NCBI GenBank assembly: GCA_030052745.1
Contig: JANBVO010000001.1
Coordinates: 2,344,834 to 2,408,833 of the forward strand
From: Pleurostoma richardsiae
Lineage: Eukaryota > Ascomycota > Sordariomycetes > Calosphaeriales > Pleurostomataceae
Direction: 5' to 3'
Length of the DNA: 64,000 nucleotides
The notes under the pieces were generated by a model. It was not told the origin of the DNA and did not search any database. It worked only from the letters and a program-made list of their open reading frames with translations. The position numbers were made by a program, and so were the translations under genes. Positions 33,301-46,475 of this stretch are shown in pieces (positions within the stretch are counted from its first letter, which is position 1; every line of letters starts with the position of its first letter).

Positions 33301-34927
33301 CAGAAGATCCCACTATGAACACTGCCGCGCCGCGGTCCTAGCCTTCGTCATACTCCCTGTGCCATATGCGACTTCGCATGCGGCCAGATTCTTCTAGATC
33401 ACGGAGACTGCCGTCGTGGAAAATGAGCGGTCTCTTGTCAACATGCCGCCAAGACCGGTCGGTGATCATATCACCGGGAAAGAAACGACGTCTTGTCTCG
33501 AGGGCGATGTGCAAGGAACAACATATCACAGAAGCCTCTGACTGTACGTCCTCCCAGGACGTTTGCTCGACTGCTTACGACATCACTTATCGCACCTAGC
33601 CCTCGGCGCAGACGCGGCTAAACAGCCAGGTAGTCTGCCCTCACAACAGGCTGCAAGACTCGTCGTCCCCGCATCCCATGACGAGGATAACTTCACCAGC
33701 CTCGCCATGCACGTCCTGGAGCAGGAGAACGGTACCGGGCCCGGCCTCGTTGATAGTACGTCGTCTCCCCCCCGGCTTTTCCGCGGATAAACAGACCCGC
33801 CCCCCCCTACCAGCTGCCTGCCTAGCATTCCAGACGGACAGACAAAGGAATGCCCAGACGGGTGCGATGTCGAAAGAAGCCTGGGCCCCGTCAGCTAGAG
33901 AGTTTACCGAAACTCAAAATCGCGGCGCGAGCCGGAACCGGTGCGAAACTCTGTCTGACGGCGGTTCGCCGGATGGAGCTTGGGACGAACGGGGGGGCTC
34001 GGTCTCCTCATGACTCGTCTGTGCGGCTCAGCAGCCGGAGTTGTAACGACATCCCTTCGGATCTCCTATTCATGTATGGAAATACTGCTCCTGCCTATAG
34101 CCGTATATGTTCTTTCTTCCCTATGCCGACGAGTGCGCGGGCGTCCCCGCGGCTATATGCAAGCGATGTTTGGTGTTGCCCAATCCGGGACTGATGGGAT
34201 GCTAGCATCCTAGGCTAGAGTGTTTACCCGGATCCTAGCAACAACAACCACCACCAGAACAGATGGCAACGTTCTGCAGGCAAGTAATAAGGACACGGCG
34301 CAGTGTGTACCCACAGGGTATACATTTCGATTCTGTTCTCCTCTTTGGATTTATATAGGCCGTCCCGCCAACCAGGTCCTGGCCTCATTTTCAAATCCCA
34401 GGTCCCGTCCTGCCAATATCCAAGGTATAATATTATAAACACGTCCCTCAACCTTTATTGAGAGCGCCCAAGATTCCCCAACACCATGCCTGCTTGTGAC
34501 TTTTTATCTTCTTGTTTTTTTCTCTCACCCTTCAGACGCCTGAAATATCTGAGCTGGTTACTTTTCCGAGAGCGTCATGAACGAGCAACCCGCGGACGGA
34601 GGAGCTGCGCTTCCGCCGGATTGCAACCGTCCACTTGTCCGTCATCTCGATCTGCCCAGCTCACCCCATTAACCGTTTTCCCTCATTACATTAAAAGAGC
34701 ATCGCCGTCATGGACTCCGTGAAGCTTCGTGTATTAGCATTGGAGCCGACAAAGTGGCACTTTGATGTGCCCAAAATGGCAACAGCCAGTTTCCTAACAG
34801 GAAACTAGGATGACAGTGTTGTTACACTACCTCTTGAGGCGAGATATCGAAAGAAAGCGCTGCGCTCAGCAAGTCCCTCAGCCGGAACTCAAATCATGAA
34901 AAAATATGCACCATCGAGCCTGTCCAT
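30322..34927. other. 4.6-kb region with no intact gene
   Basis: Between LSM8 and the homeodomain gene I cannot build an intact gene. Many overlapping frames of 60-130 codons occur on both strands without domains. Coding-like patches occur near 32554-32916 (minus), 33338-33529 (minus) and 33480-34013 (plus, described separately). Base composition is not obviously AT-rich, so heavy repeat-induced point mutation is not apparent by eye. The last kilobase before 34928 is the 3' flank of the homeodomain gene. Confidence 0.45.
33480..34013 (+). pseudogene. Possible gene remnant or unrecognised multi-exon gene
   Basis: A good donor/acceptor pair (GTACGTCC at about 33545 and CACCTAG ending near 33600) precedes an exon-like stretch reading ALGADAAKQPG and then AARLVVPASHDEDNFTSLA, MHVLEQENGTGPGLVD. 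A second pair (GTACGTCG near 33757, CTAG near 33827) would join it to TFQTDRQRNAQTG and a 60-residue tail with a stop near 34013. The residues look protein-like, but I find no start exon and no known family. It could be the 3' part of a decayed gene. Confidence is low. Confidence 0.25.
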
Positions 34928-36880
34928 CTACCTGTCATGGTTGAAGTCCTGTGGCGTGACGTTCTGTGTGAACTGGAAGTGCCTGGACTGAGCCTGGATA
35001 GGAGAAGATCGAGTGGAGGACTCAGGCATATACGAGTCAGGGAACTTGTACTCCAGGCTGGTCGATCCATTGAACATCGGGTAATACGTCGGGCCAATGC
35101 TCGGGGGGAACCCCGGTGTTGTAGGCTGGCTTGCCACGTAGCCCGGGGCCGGTGGCGCGATGGGGAAGTCGAGCTCGGACCCAAAACTACCAAGACCAGG
35201 GGTGACAAGAGGCTCATCACCGGGCACAAAGTTCCATGGAGTCTCCAACGCGTTGAGGGGGTAGCGTCCATGGACTCCAGGAGTGCCAGGGGGGGTCTTC
35301 ATGTGCGATGGGTCAACCTGAAAGTAGGCATTCTGGCCGGCTCCGAAAGTGTATCGCTGATCCTCGTCGGAAGCGCTCGATGAGACTGTCGTCTCCCTCA
35401 CAGTCTGAAAGTTCCCACCGACGCTGTCATTCGGTGTGACTGGCGAGAGCGCGCCTTGCAGCGACCTCAAGAAAGCATCCTTAGTCCGCTCAGAAAACAT
35501 AGGCGACCGTGGCGCAGAAGCAAGCATAGGCTTCTGTATTCTTCCGTTCATGGGCATAGTGGCAGATGCAATACGCCTTATTCCAGGGCTGGGGACATCA
35601 GAGCGCTTGGGTATGTCGAGGCCGGTTTTTGGACCGTAGGAATAGCTGCGGAATGCATTTGGATTCAGTTGGGCGGGCCGTGGGATCTTCCTTCTGGTAG
35701 CAATATCCAGACGGGGTGGGGGCGATTTGAGGCGGAAATCGTTCGGGACAGGAGGCGAGTGTGTCGCTGACGTGGGCGACATCTGCTCATCTTTGACGGG
35801 CTCTTCTGGTGACGGCTCGTTGAAGGCATCTTCGATATTCTGCTGTTCAGACACCAGGCTCTCAGGGGTGAATTGAGGAAACGTGTGAATGGCTGTGTTC
35901 AGCTGGTCGACAACACTCGTTCCTGCGAAATGGCTGAAGGCGTCAAGGTCAGGTGTACGTTGCTGACTCTCAAATTGCTCTACTGGCGACTCGCCTAGAC
36001 TGGCGCCGTCGGCTAGTCCGTTGAACTCATTGGCACACGAGACCCCTGATTCGAAACCATTTGGGATGTGAGATCCGGTGAAACTCTCGCCTATGGCCCC
36101 GAAGGACACATCTTGGGGCATTGTGCCATGAAAATGGTTCGAGTTGAAGGAATACTCCTCTTGATGAAGGCGGGGAGTGTCCGTGTCCTCGAGCGCTCCA
36201 CCATGGCTCTCTGCTATGTCACGTTGTGATGCTGTTGACTGGGCCGGGCCCTGAGTCTGCGAGAATGAATCGGGTGGCGTATCTGGTGCCGGACTTGAGT
36301 CCTCGAAAGCAGCGGACGATGGCTGTAGAGGCTCACTCTGGTCACAGTTGCCGAAGTACTCGCTAATGCCACCTTCACCATCCTCCTCTGGTGACCTGGA
36401 CTCCGATGTAACCCTTTCCGCAGCTTGTTGGGCCTCGAACTCCTGCGTCTTCTTTATCTGCTTCGCCTTGGCACGTCTGTTCTGGAACCAATTCTAGGAG
36501 CTGTTAGCCCTAGCCGTATTGAGGGATCAAGGATGCCTCACATTGATTCTGGCAACATCAACTCTCATCTGGTCAGCAAGGTCACGCTTGAGACTGCTAT
36601 TTGGCTTTGGATTTTTCTGAAATTCTCGTTCCAGGGTATCGACTTCGTCCTTTGCTAGCCTAGGTTTGGATTCTGTCTGCTTCGTCTGAGAGATATCTGT
36701 CTGCCCCATCATGGTGGCAGCTCGCTGTTGCTGTAATTGCGCGAGAAGCAACTGCTGCTGTTGCTCGTACGTCAGGGTATTGTAGGCGTACGCTGTCGGA
36801 GCTTGGAATGAGCCATTGAAGGACTGGTGCATGTGGTAGTTTGGCGGGTAACCATTTCGCAACATCTCCATATAGTCCAT
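34928..36880 (-). CDS. Homeodomain transcription factor
   Basis: Two exons, 36880-36542 and 36493-34928, with a 48-nt intron, give 634 residues. The N-terminus contains a Gln-rich stretch (YEQQQQLLLAQLQQQR). The homeodomain occupies about residues 71-130: KPRLAKDEVDTLEREFQKN (helix 1), SSLKRDLADQMRV (helix 2) and, across the intron, VARINNWFQNRRAKAKQI (recognition helix with the invariant W, F, N and R). The remaining 500 residues are Ser/Pro/Thr-rich and probably regulatory, with phosphorylatable SP/TP sites. Fungal proteins of this layout (Podospora pah and Magnaporthe HOX/HTF families) control conidiation, hyphal growth or fruiting; which one this is I cannot tell. A donor-like CAG/GTAGAT lies at the stop, so an extra 3' exon cannot be excluded. 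Nearly 10 kb of gene-free DNA lies upstream, which is common for developmental regulators. Confidence 0.92.
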
Positions 36881-39054
36881 GACTACAGTGGTCTGGCGGA
36901 AGGCAGTAGTGGAGCGGGCCGACCTGGGAATCGAACTCGGACGGTCAGGGCTAGGCGGCTATACGACGGCGGCAGGTTCTCGACAACCGGGGTACCTCGA
37001 GCAAAGACAAGGCGCAGCAAGGACAATCAATAAACGAAGGAGGCAGGAAGGCCGAGCAGGACTCGGAGCCGATCTGGTTGAAACGAATGACTGAGGGCCA
37101 AGTTACTGGCAGCAAAACGTATGGCTTTTGGTGGACCCTTGAAGGGGAACGAATGTATGGGTGATTCGTAAAGAACACCGTGCAGCAGAGGTTCGATGTG
37201 GGATTGCTCAGAGGGACTTGTCTGGCTTAAGAATCAGAGTGGCCTCTCGCGGGAAGATAGGAGGCCGAGCACGGCGGTTGAAGACAAGTGAGACAAGGCC
37301 AGTCAGATGCGACCAAGGAGACGCTCAACTTGTCGAGACAGGGTCAAGATGGCTTCGACCGGAAAGAAACAACGACTGAAGGGCAAATTGGAAGGGAGAG
37401 GGGGGGTGGAGGAAAAGAAGTACTGTGCGCGAAGCTGCTGTGCAGCCGGCTGTGCCTCCTTGTACACGGCAGGCGCTGGGAGAGCCGGATGGCGTGGTGG
37501 GGACCGGGGGGGGTTACGGGGTTCGACGAGAATCCAGGTCCAGAGCAGGGTTCAGGTATCGGCTTTGTAGACGAGTACTTTCAACTACCTGCGAGTTGTG
37601 CACCACACCAAGGCAGAGAAGGGGCATTAGCGGCAGCCGGTGACGCGGAGCATTTTGGAATGTGTTGATGAACTGTGTGCGCTGGATGCAGGTGCAGGGG
37701 AGGGCAGACTTTCAGAGCGCCGGCCAGACGTGGGTGCGCCGGGTTGGCAGCTCGTGCGTCGAGCCCACGGCTCAAGGGGGGAAAGGTTTGTGGACAAGGG
37801 AGGGCGACAAACCCGTGCCAGGGGCCCCAGCAAGCAGCAAGCTCCCACGTCTCTGGAGCTTGAGGGCCAGCGTGGTGCCACGCTAAGAGGTTGGGCCACC
37901 CCGGCCTGCAGCGTACCCTTGCAGGAGCTGGGCAAGGGACGGGCGAGCTGAGGGCGCAAAGCCTGATGAGAGATGAGATGAGACCCGCGGCGCCCTCCTT
38001 CGTGTACAGTGCACTACTTGGTGTGACACATTGCGTCCAGACGAGGGGGATGCGCCGCAGAGCATCCTGCTGAAGCGAAGCGGGCCTGCAGCCGAGGGCT
38101 GACGCTGCCCTAGACAGAGCGATCTCGCCGCGACTTGAGGGATGGCGACATCATCGTCACCATCAATTGTCGTGGCGAGACAGGCAGAGAGTGATGAGCC
38201 GACGCAGGGAGCGCGAATCACAACGAGAGCTCCCTCGTCCCCACGCTTCGCCTGCCCGGGGAGCGTCAAGAGCGGCTAGGACAACATGACCTGTCGCGCA
38301 GAAAGTCCGGCAGGGCGGCGTGATGCGGCCAAGAGCGACGGGGATCTGGGAGGCACGAAGTCCGCTCCCAATCGCCGCGGCCCATTAACAGGGTGCCGGC
38401 GTGACATTGCGAGGCGCCCACCATGGCTGTTGTTAACGTCAGGCAAAGGTGGTGATTTCTGCAAGATCGAGCGGGCAGGATGGCAGCTAAGCAGCCTCCA
38501 TTTTCCAAGTGCGCGCCTTCGCTCGTTCGTTCCCCGCTCGAGAGTGCGCCGAGCTGTGCCGATGCACGGAGGGAGGAGGGGTTCCCCGGCCAGGTGGTCC
38601 GTATTCGACTCTGGCTTGTGCACGGTGCGCCGTGCGGTTCCTGGGTGTGGACAGCGCAGCCCTGTCTGTGTGTCAGTCAGTCAGTGAGGGATCCCGGCAG
38701 GGAAAAAGCAAGCCAGGGAGGCTTCGTCAATTTCTGTGGTCATTGAGATGTGATGCGCCAGACGTCATCATGAAGAAGCCGTCGTCGACTGGAGCACTCC
38801 AAGGTCGCCTCGGCAGCGCTTCGCTTCGTTGATCGCAGCCTCCGTGATGAGGATCTCTCCCGTCTCCTCTGTGGAGAATTGAGGCTCCCTCGCATCGCAA
38901 CAGAACAACGAGTGTGAAGCTGCAGTACTGCCATTCAGGTACCGCTCCCCGGCTTAAGGCATGCGACGATACATTGGTGGATGTACATCGCACTGTCAAA
39001 TCTCCCGCACGGAGATAAGCTTAAGGTACGGTCGGGTAGGTAAGATACGGTACT

Positions 39055-39065
39055 GTACGGAGTAC
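39055..39065. repeat. GTACGGAGTAC copy of a dispersed motif
   Basis: The 11-base sequence is preceded by GTACT, forming overlapping near-palindromes. Related copies: 1292-1301 (reverse complement) and 27763-27772, with degenerate forms near 10174, 44693 and 57515. Confidence 0.6.
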
Positions 39066-39320
39066 TATACATCCGATCCACATGCAGCTCAGCTCACAGC
39101 CTTCCTTCCCATCTTCAACCTCAATGAGGAAGGGAGATGGGTGAAATTAAGGCGGCTAAGGTAAGTACAGTACCTGGCTTACGTTACCTACAGTGCTTCC
39201 TCCAAGTGAACCTTGAGCCTTCCTTCCCTTCTTTCTTCCACCTGCTCGCTCCTGCTCCTCTTGACCGACTTGAGAGTCCATCGCACTTGCCGTTTGGCAA
39301 TGCCAGCAGTAAAGGCAAAT

Positions 39321-39337
39321 GAAGGAAGGAAGGAAGG
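39321..39337. repeat. (GGAA)n microsatellite
   Basis: Four tandem GAAG units inside a 350-bp stretch with strong purine/pyrimidine strand bias. Nothing suggests it is transcribed. Confidence 0.6.
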
Positions 39338-42300
39338 TACAGTAGGTACCTCCGGGTAGCGGTTTCCCTTCCTGTCCCGTCCCTCCTTCCATCCTTCCTC
39401 GTCGGTCTTTGTCTCTTCCTGAAGCGGCGGTTCTGAAAAGCAAAACGCCCGCTCGGATACGAAGTGCGCCGGCCTCGCCTCTCTTCCATTGTGGCTGCTG
39501 TGCCGTGTCTGTCCGCGTCTCCCGCTTCCGCGAGACCACCGCCAGGTCTGCCCAATCCAGGAACGCGTCCTTTCCGGTCGCTCCAAAAGAAGCCACACAC
39601 TCCTTAAACGGCGTCAAACGCCACCGGTACTTTACGCTGACGAGAAGCCTCCTGAGTGCCGTCTCTCAACGATCCGCCAGGCTCTACCTACCTTAGCCTG
39701 TGGCCTCCTGACGGACGGCCGTTTGAAGCGGACTCACTAACGTCCACGGCGGCGCTCTCACCGCTGGAGGCGTGGCAATCTGGCGCCAGACTTTTGCAAG
39801 TCGCGACACCAGAAGACGCCCAGGAGCTGCCGGGACTGCGTGCTCCTGAGTTCCCAACAGGAGGCCGCTCCGTGAAGGATTTTCCTCTTCTGTTGCCGCT
39901 ACTGCAGAGCTGAACAGTCCGGTGCTCCCGCGGCGCCCTCTGATGATGCGATTGATGGCTTGAGGCACGGACAGCTTGACGGTCCTTGCACCCCGCCACG
40001 AAGTCTAGATCTACGAACGCCGAAAGGGACTGCGGAGCCCTCAAGGCTACGGACGTAGCACCGCGCTGTTTACTCTCTTCCTCTACATCGTGCTGCTGCC
40101 CACCCGCGAGCCAAGACAGCACGGGTCGCGATTGGATCAATGTCTTTGCGGATGACGGCGTTGCTCGCTCGCTGCGAGAAAACAGTCTCCACTACCAACG
40201 GCACCCAGAAGTCGCGAAGAAGATGATGGTCGACGGCCTGGGCGAACTGCGGGACAGCGAATAGGTCCCGGGATAGCCTCTTGCTGCCGAGCTGAAAGAG
40301 TTTCTGAGCTCGGAATGCGGACAGCCGCCGACGCCTACTGAGTAATCCAGAGCGCAATATGCCTCACCTGAAACCCTAGACAGCATAACCGTATCATTCC
40401 CTTCTTGGGTGCTCTTGGTCGCCTAATCCTCTTTTGTCTCCGAACCCTGCGCACATCTCCCAGCTGCATGGCTCCCACGACAGCTATTTCGCTTACCGAT
40501 GCATCTGATTCGCATTGCGTCTGATTTGCCTGCAACTTCATGCGAAGAACCGCCAGTGTAATGACCGTCTCGCGAGCAAGGCATTTCGACGGTACGCCGC
40601 CTTGACCAGCAGAATCGGTGATGCGTCGGCCTGCGGACAGGGCATGAATTCGTCCTGGCAGAGCATGCCAGACTTTAAGCCAGCCTGGGTATGTCGCGAA
40701 AGCAGATCTGCGCTTGATGGGATTCCGCTGCCAAGACTCTCGTTGTTGCCCTCATCAGCAACGGTCATCGCAGAGACGCCATCTTCGACCTGGATGCACA
40801 GTTTACAGTATGCACAGTTTATATACTGTACTCTGGCTGTAGTGAGCAACTGTTGCTTGTCGGAACAGTGGCAGCCTCATTTGTGGAATGCACGCCGCAG
40901 AGTTACACTGCCTCCGCATAAGGGTGTGATACTATTTATGGCGTTCTTGCAATTTGCACACCGGTCGAGTTCGGTGGCCGCCTGTCAATGCCGCCCTCAA
41001 GATGCAGACAGCTGCCTGCAGTCATTTCCGCTCCTGCAGTATCAGTGCCAGCACAGAGGAGGGCCGGCCGGCCGGCCAGTTTGTGCAGTGCTGAGCGGAT
41101 GCACAACCCTTTCATGAGTGGCCAAGGAAGGGCATCCATCTTAGACGGGCATTGGCGTGACCGTCCGGCACCAGCGGAAGACGCCCGCCAGGCCCACCAA
41201 CCGCCCACATGGACCCCCCCTAGCAAGACCAATCGCGTCCAAGACTCAAGATGGAAGCCTCATCGCGCATCTGGCCTTTCCTTCTTTTGAGTGACCTCGG
41301 CTCTCCTGCGGCGAGCAAATGCGGGTGACCCGGTCAACAAAAGGCTAGTCCTAAAATCTAGAACACCATCGACGTGTACTCGGCAGTTCGTTTCCCCGCC
41401 TAGGCTTCAATACCGCGGGCTCAGGTGCTTTGGAGCTTCTCAGGTCATTGCCTGGCAGCGTGGCCACGGACAGGGCCGACAGATGTGTCTGTGAGAGGAG
41501 TTCCACTCCTAAAATCCAGCGACCTTGGCGATTTTCTTAGGATGTGCGATATAGCGCGAGCCTAGTCCTGAACGTGGCTGTGGGGCTCTGCAGAATTCCC
41601 TCTTTGGACATCCTGGGCATCCTCTCAGGAACACGCCGGTCAAGACGCCAAGCTTACAGCGTGCGGTAGGGTAGTTCTTGGTCACGTACACAGGTGAGCT
41701 TCCGGTTGATGTCGAGCAGCCGGGTCCAAATTCAACTGCAAGACCAACGAGGGGTCCGCAGCGCGGAGGGGCTCGTCTTAGCAATGATCAACACGTCAAC
41801 GTCAACACCGGTCGTCTGGATAAGGCTCAACTCAGAATAGTGGGGGCTGGGCATCACTCGTCGATCTTTTCCCTAGGCCACTCGGCCGGTCGAGCAGACG
41901 ATCTGCATCTAGATGATATCACAGATTCCCATGTCGACCCGAATGGGAAACTTGCCATCACAGAAGTCGTCGTCATGGCAGAGCGGGATGCTCGCCGGCG
42001 ATGGTCTCTTTCAACCAGAAGATTTACTCCTCAACTTGCGTTGGGCAGCGGCTGGCGCATTTGGCCCGCCAGTCACGGCGCATCTGTCTTATCATGTGCA
42101 CTTCTGTCCGATTGGCTTTCATTTCACTCACTACTGGAGACTGAAGCGCCCGCATCGGTACTTCTCAATTTGGGAAAATCGACTTTCCCGCTTGAACACT
42201 GGGTGGGCATTGGACCCCACGATTCCTTTCGCGAGGTGGGGTTCAGTCTTTGTCACCGCAGGAGAAGCTGAAGTCTGGACTGTTTTTGGTATATCCCTGA

Positions 42301-45300
42301 AGCGGCAACACTCGCAAGAAGCATATGCCCAGTACCTGAGCGGACCGTGAGACAAGCCGATAAGCATTCGTGTACCGAGTGGCATGCTGCTCTCAACCAA
42401 CACCATGCCGTTATTCAGAGCCACTGTCTGGGTTGTTCCCGACTCTTGGCGTGGCATCCATTACTGATTGGCTCACGTACGAGACTTCGCGACCCGATTG
42501 TAAGGAATATGTCTCTTAGGGAAAGCGTGGCGCTTTGTTCATCTCGCTCTGTTGGGACGGACCATCCCTGCTCCGATCACTGCTTGGCCACGAGGTACCC
42601 CTCCTGGGATGGCATCCCGAGAGTCCAGAGACCATGACCGTTACTGAGGGCAGCTGGCAATGGCTTCTATCCGGTTGAAACGCTGTCTCTTCTTCAGAAC
42701 TGCCGATGGCGGTGGGAGAACGAACGTAGGTGCGGAGACGTCGCCTAACAACGGACTTTCCAAGTTTGACCGGGCCGGCGATACCTTCGGCAACGCGAAA
42801 CGACGTGTCCCAATCCCCAGCCGGAAGCCAACCTTGCAGACATCCGCAGTTTGGCATCAATGCTACTGCAGCAACTCTTTGCGCAGAACACCAACCCCGA
42901 GGGACGACGCGGAAGAGGCGGTCCACGATGTTACTGGAGGTCCCAGGTGCAACCCGTGCTATTTTAGTTCCCTTTCAACCACTGACATCAATTTCTGGTA
43001 CCACGGCCTCCCGGCAATCTAGCCCTCCGCGGTTAGCCTTTCGAGTCGCCTGCGGGTCTCGATCCTGGTTGGAGGTCTTGGGGGCCAGCTCTCACCGTCG
43101 GCTTCAGCCGTGCCCACGCCCCTCTGCGTCTGACGAGTGTGACTGCGGGAACCTGAGTGGCCCAGATGGTGGGACTATTACCTATCACGGCGACTTACCC
43201 TCACCGTTCTCTAATGCAGACTCTCAGTCTGGATGTTCGCGATGGCAGCGGCAGGCTATCACGCAGCGGCATCGAAATCCGCCATCAAGATTGGCCTCGT
43301 CGTGCCGCGCGCGCAAGCTACGGCGCTGGGTGGCCGGCTACGGAGGTATCGAGCGACAGTTGGTACCTGCTGGTACTTGCGGGAAGTCTACGGTCGTGTT
43401 GCACGAGGAGGACACTGGTGTCTCGCCCTTTGTCTGTGTTCCTCTCTTTTCTTTTTCTTATCAGAGAGGCCTCTTATGATCTGCCTAGAAATGGGAAATT
43501 CGATCGGGAAAGCCAGGCTTTCGTCGGGCTCCACAGGTAGCGCCGCCCCCACTCCGAGCACCGTCGTGCCCAGGATCCCAGAAGCATCTTCCAGGGGCGG
43601 GAGATTAAAGATCAGTTTGTGGCCCGGGCGGCCACGTGTTTGCGTGAGCGGAGCCAGCGGCCATAGCGCCGCGCATTCGCCTCTCCTGAGTCTCGCTCTC
43701 TTTGTCCGCCTGCCCCTGCATGCTTACGAGGCATCTCCTTGTGAGATAACATCCGAGACTCTCTCCAGCACACCAATTCGGGCCATCAGCTTAGTTCTTG
43801 CATAGGACTAAGCGTCCGTTATTCCTCAAAGAGCAGCCATTCGTCTTTAGTCACTTCTCGGCCTCGTTGGCGGAGCTGTCGCGTGTCTCCTTGCAGCGAA
43901 GTCTTGGCCTGGCAATGCCGTCTTGCGGGTCCGTGGCTTGCAGCTATCATCAGGGGTTGCTTCGACAGTGGAGCCTCTCGCTGCTAGTTACGGGTACGGG
44001 ATGATACAGAGTAAACCTCGTCGAGATCGAGACTCGTTGAGATTTCGCGGTTGAGCAGCAAATCTACCGCGTACGGCCGGATCCGACTTCAGTCTAATCC
44101 GCACACAGTCGCAGAACCGAATACGCACCCCGGTTGAGCTCCTGAGCAACAGGCCGGCTAGCCCTGTGGGCAGTTCCTTTCCTTGCCCTATCCAGGTATC
44201 CTCCGTTCAGCGCGCGTCCATAACAGCGGGTGACAGGACTTTTGTGTCGTCCACCGTCTCAGCCACTTGGAACTGCTTGATTGTGCGACCGGGCACGCGG
44301 TCACCCTGTAGCCGTCTCCGTGCGCCTACCTGTGGCGGCACATACTTCCTCCAGGAGTGCATGTCTTTTCATGACTCTGTTCCTGCAGCAGTAGGAGACT
44401 CTGGACCTGTCATTGACGGGCCCTTGTGCAGGGGAGAACGGACGTGGCGCTGGATGTCTTCGTCGCCTTTTTTTTCGGAACGCCACTAATCCAACTTCGC
44501 AGGAGAGCTTTTCCCCTTTTCGTTTCCCGTCTCCCAAGAATTACCAAGAGGATCCTCAGGATGACGAAAGTAGCGGCCCGGCCGGGTTGGCTCAAATGCG
44601 TATACCCTGACACTTGTACAAGTACGTACTTGGGAATGCAGCGGAGGATTTACCTACACCCCAGCAGCGATCTTCGGTATCTCTACGCGAGCACGGAGTA
44701 CATGGCTAGGCCATGATGTGCCGCGATCAGAAGTAACTGCTGATGAATCACAGTCGCCGGAAAGATGGTGACGCCAACCGCTCCATTACCGCCTCGCTGG
44801 ACCACCTATCAAGCCGGACCGGGGACCAAAGTAATATGCAGGAACTGGCCTGACGTTACGCAGTTCGCCGACTACTCTTGAGAAGTCCATGACGCTCTGC
44901 TCGTGTTACTGTGCACCCGTCAGGTTCTCGATCCGGCAGAGGGAACAAATGCAAGCACCCGCGACGTATTCCGAGTAATATCCTACCGCGCGCTGGAAGA
45001 CGTCCGCCAGTTACACTGGGTCTTTCTCGGCCCTCGTGTGCTCTGCGTCCGGGACCTTGCAGGATTCGGCGGATTCGGCGCTCTAAAGCGGTGCGCTGGG
45101 GGGGACGGTGCGCGACGGCTCTCTGCAGCCTGCTTTCGCACGCCCCCTTTTCGCCGAGGTACACTGTGGTCTTGCAAAGTTTTGCCACAACCAAGGAGCC
45201 GGGACTCTGACGCTCTGTCACATACTCTCTTTCAGAGATTGCGAAGGTCGCTAGGCCGCCGGAAACTTGCAGATCCGGCCGGCATCATCGTGCCTACTCA

Positions 45301-46475
45301 GTTCTTCCCAGCCTGCCCCAGAGTGCCTGCAATGATCGTGCAGGTGGCACAGAGGTCCAAACTTAGAACCGGCTCTCTCCTTCCGCGGACCACAACACGT
45401 CGTGCCGGAATTCCAAGTGGTTCCCGAGTGGGAAAAGTCGTGGAGTTGCCACTTGAGCATCGCTCCTATGGACGGAGGCCGCGCCGCTGAGGCTGAAGGG
45501 CGAGAACGGCCCAGCCAATCGTCTTCTACATTCTAGGCCTGGACTCAAGAAGGCGAGGATCGTCCCTTTGTGTGTCGCCCTTCTGCTGACAACTGGTTGT
45601 CCTGGCAAGCCCCGTCGCTTGTGGACGGCGATCTGACTCTTTCAGTCCTGGCATTGGAAGTCCTGCTGTTTGTTCCCGTACCTGTTCCCTCCTAGTTATG
45701 TGGTGGAATCGTTGTCATGATAGGCTTGACGCAAGCGTCTAAGGCTGTCAGCTGAGCTGGCCAAAGGATGCAACTCAGTGGGCGTGTCTAACATGCCGGA
45801 CACAACCGTCTTGGTGACATGTGCCACCCTCCATAACCGACGGTCAGGGTCGTGCTACCGCGAGAGCTCCTGGCTGGGTCTAGATGAGCTCATTCTGCAC
45901 ATGGCAAGGCGAAAAGGAGTGGGTCTGGCTGCGCCCGCTTGTCCTACCATAAGCTCAGGGGGCGGCGGCGCCTCTCTCAATACTGTCTCACGGGATGGTA
46001 TCGACGTCAGGCCATATTGCGGGAGCGAGGTGGACGTTGCGACCGCGTCGCGACCGAAGCAAGCTCAGCCTTCGTAAATGCATAGCGCTGAGGAGGTATG
46101 AGTTGCACAGAGGAGCAGCGGAACACACGGTGAGACACGCTTTCCAACGAGCTAGATTTGCTCCGGCCTTGCTTTGAGAAGACCTTCAGTATTCGGAGAC
46201 CCGACGACAACAATGGTCAGCGTTCGCTCTCCAATACCAAGGCTGGATCGTTGAAGATGAGCTCGTTCATACACTCTCTGAACAGGGCCAGGTAAGAAGG
46301 AAGTGACGCAAAAGCATCTAAGTCGCGATACTGTCAAGGGGATAGAGGCTCGCTCTATGGGGTATCCAGCTATCACTGCTAAACCGAACAGTGTCCCGAG
46401 TTCCAGCTCGGCAGTTCTCCGTCGCTCTCCCTTGGTCAACCGATCCTCCGCTCCTTCGTGACAGCGTAACAACGC

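Larger units (their letters stand above)
36881..46475. other. 9.6-kb gene-free region
   Basis: I can support no gene here. The first 1-2 kb is probably the promoter and long leader of the homeodomain gene. Overlapping frames of 100-250 codons occur on the plus strand (for example 40515-41117, 41678-42350, 42730-43479 and 43233-43805), with no start context, domain or splice logic that favours any of them. Visible simple features: a GTACGGAGTAC motif at 39055-39065, purine (GGAA)n at 39321-39337, pyrimidine-rich sequence over 39090-39420, and a palindromic (GGCC)4 at 41062-41077. Composition looks intermediate, not strongly AT-rich. It could hold long non-coding RNAs, decayed transposons or lineage-specific genes. 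Confidence 0.45.

Noticed and set aside
36905-36975. tRNA-like sequence (GTTCGATTC on the minus strand) upstream of the homeodomain gene
   Set aside because: The T-loop-like core has no pairing 5-base stem and no acceptor, D or anticodon arm can be laid out around it.
41678-42350. Plus-strand frames of 197 and 145 codons
   Set aside because: They look partly protein-like, but two frames compete for the same bases and no family is recognisable; not enough to call a gene.
42730-43805. Long overlapping plus-strand frames (249 and 190 codons)
   Set aside because: They overlap in different frames, have no domains, and neither has a convincing ATG context or intron structure.
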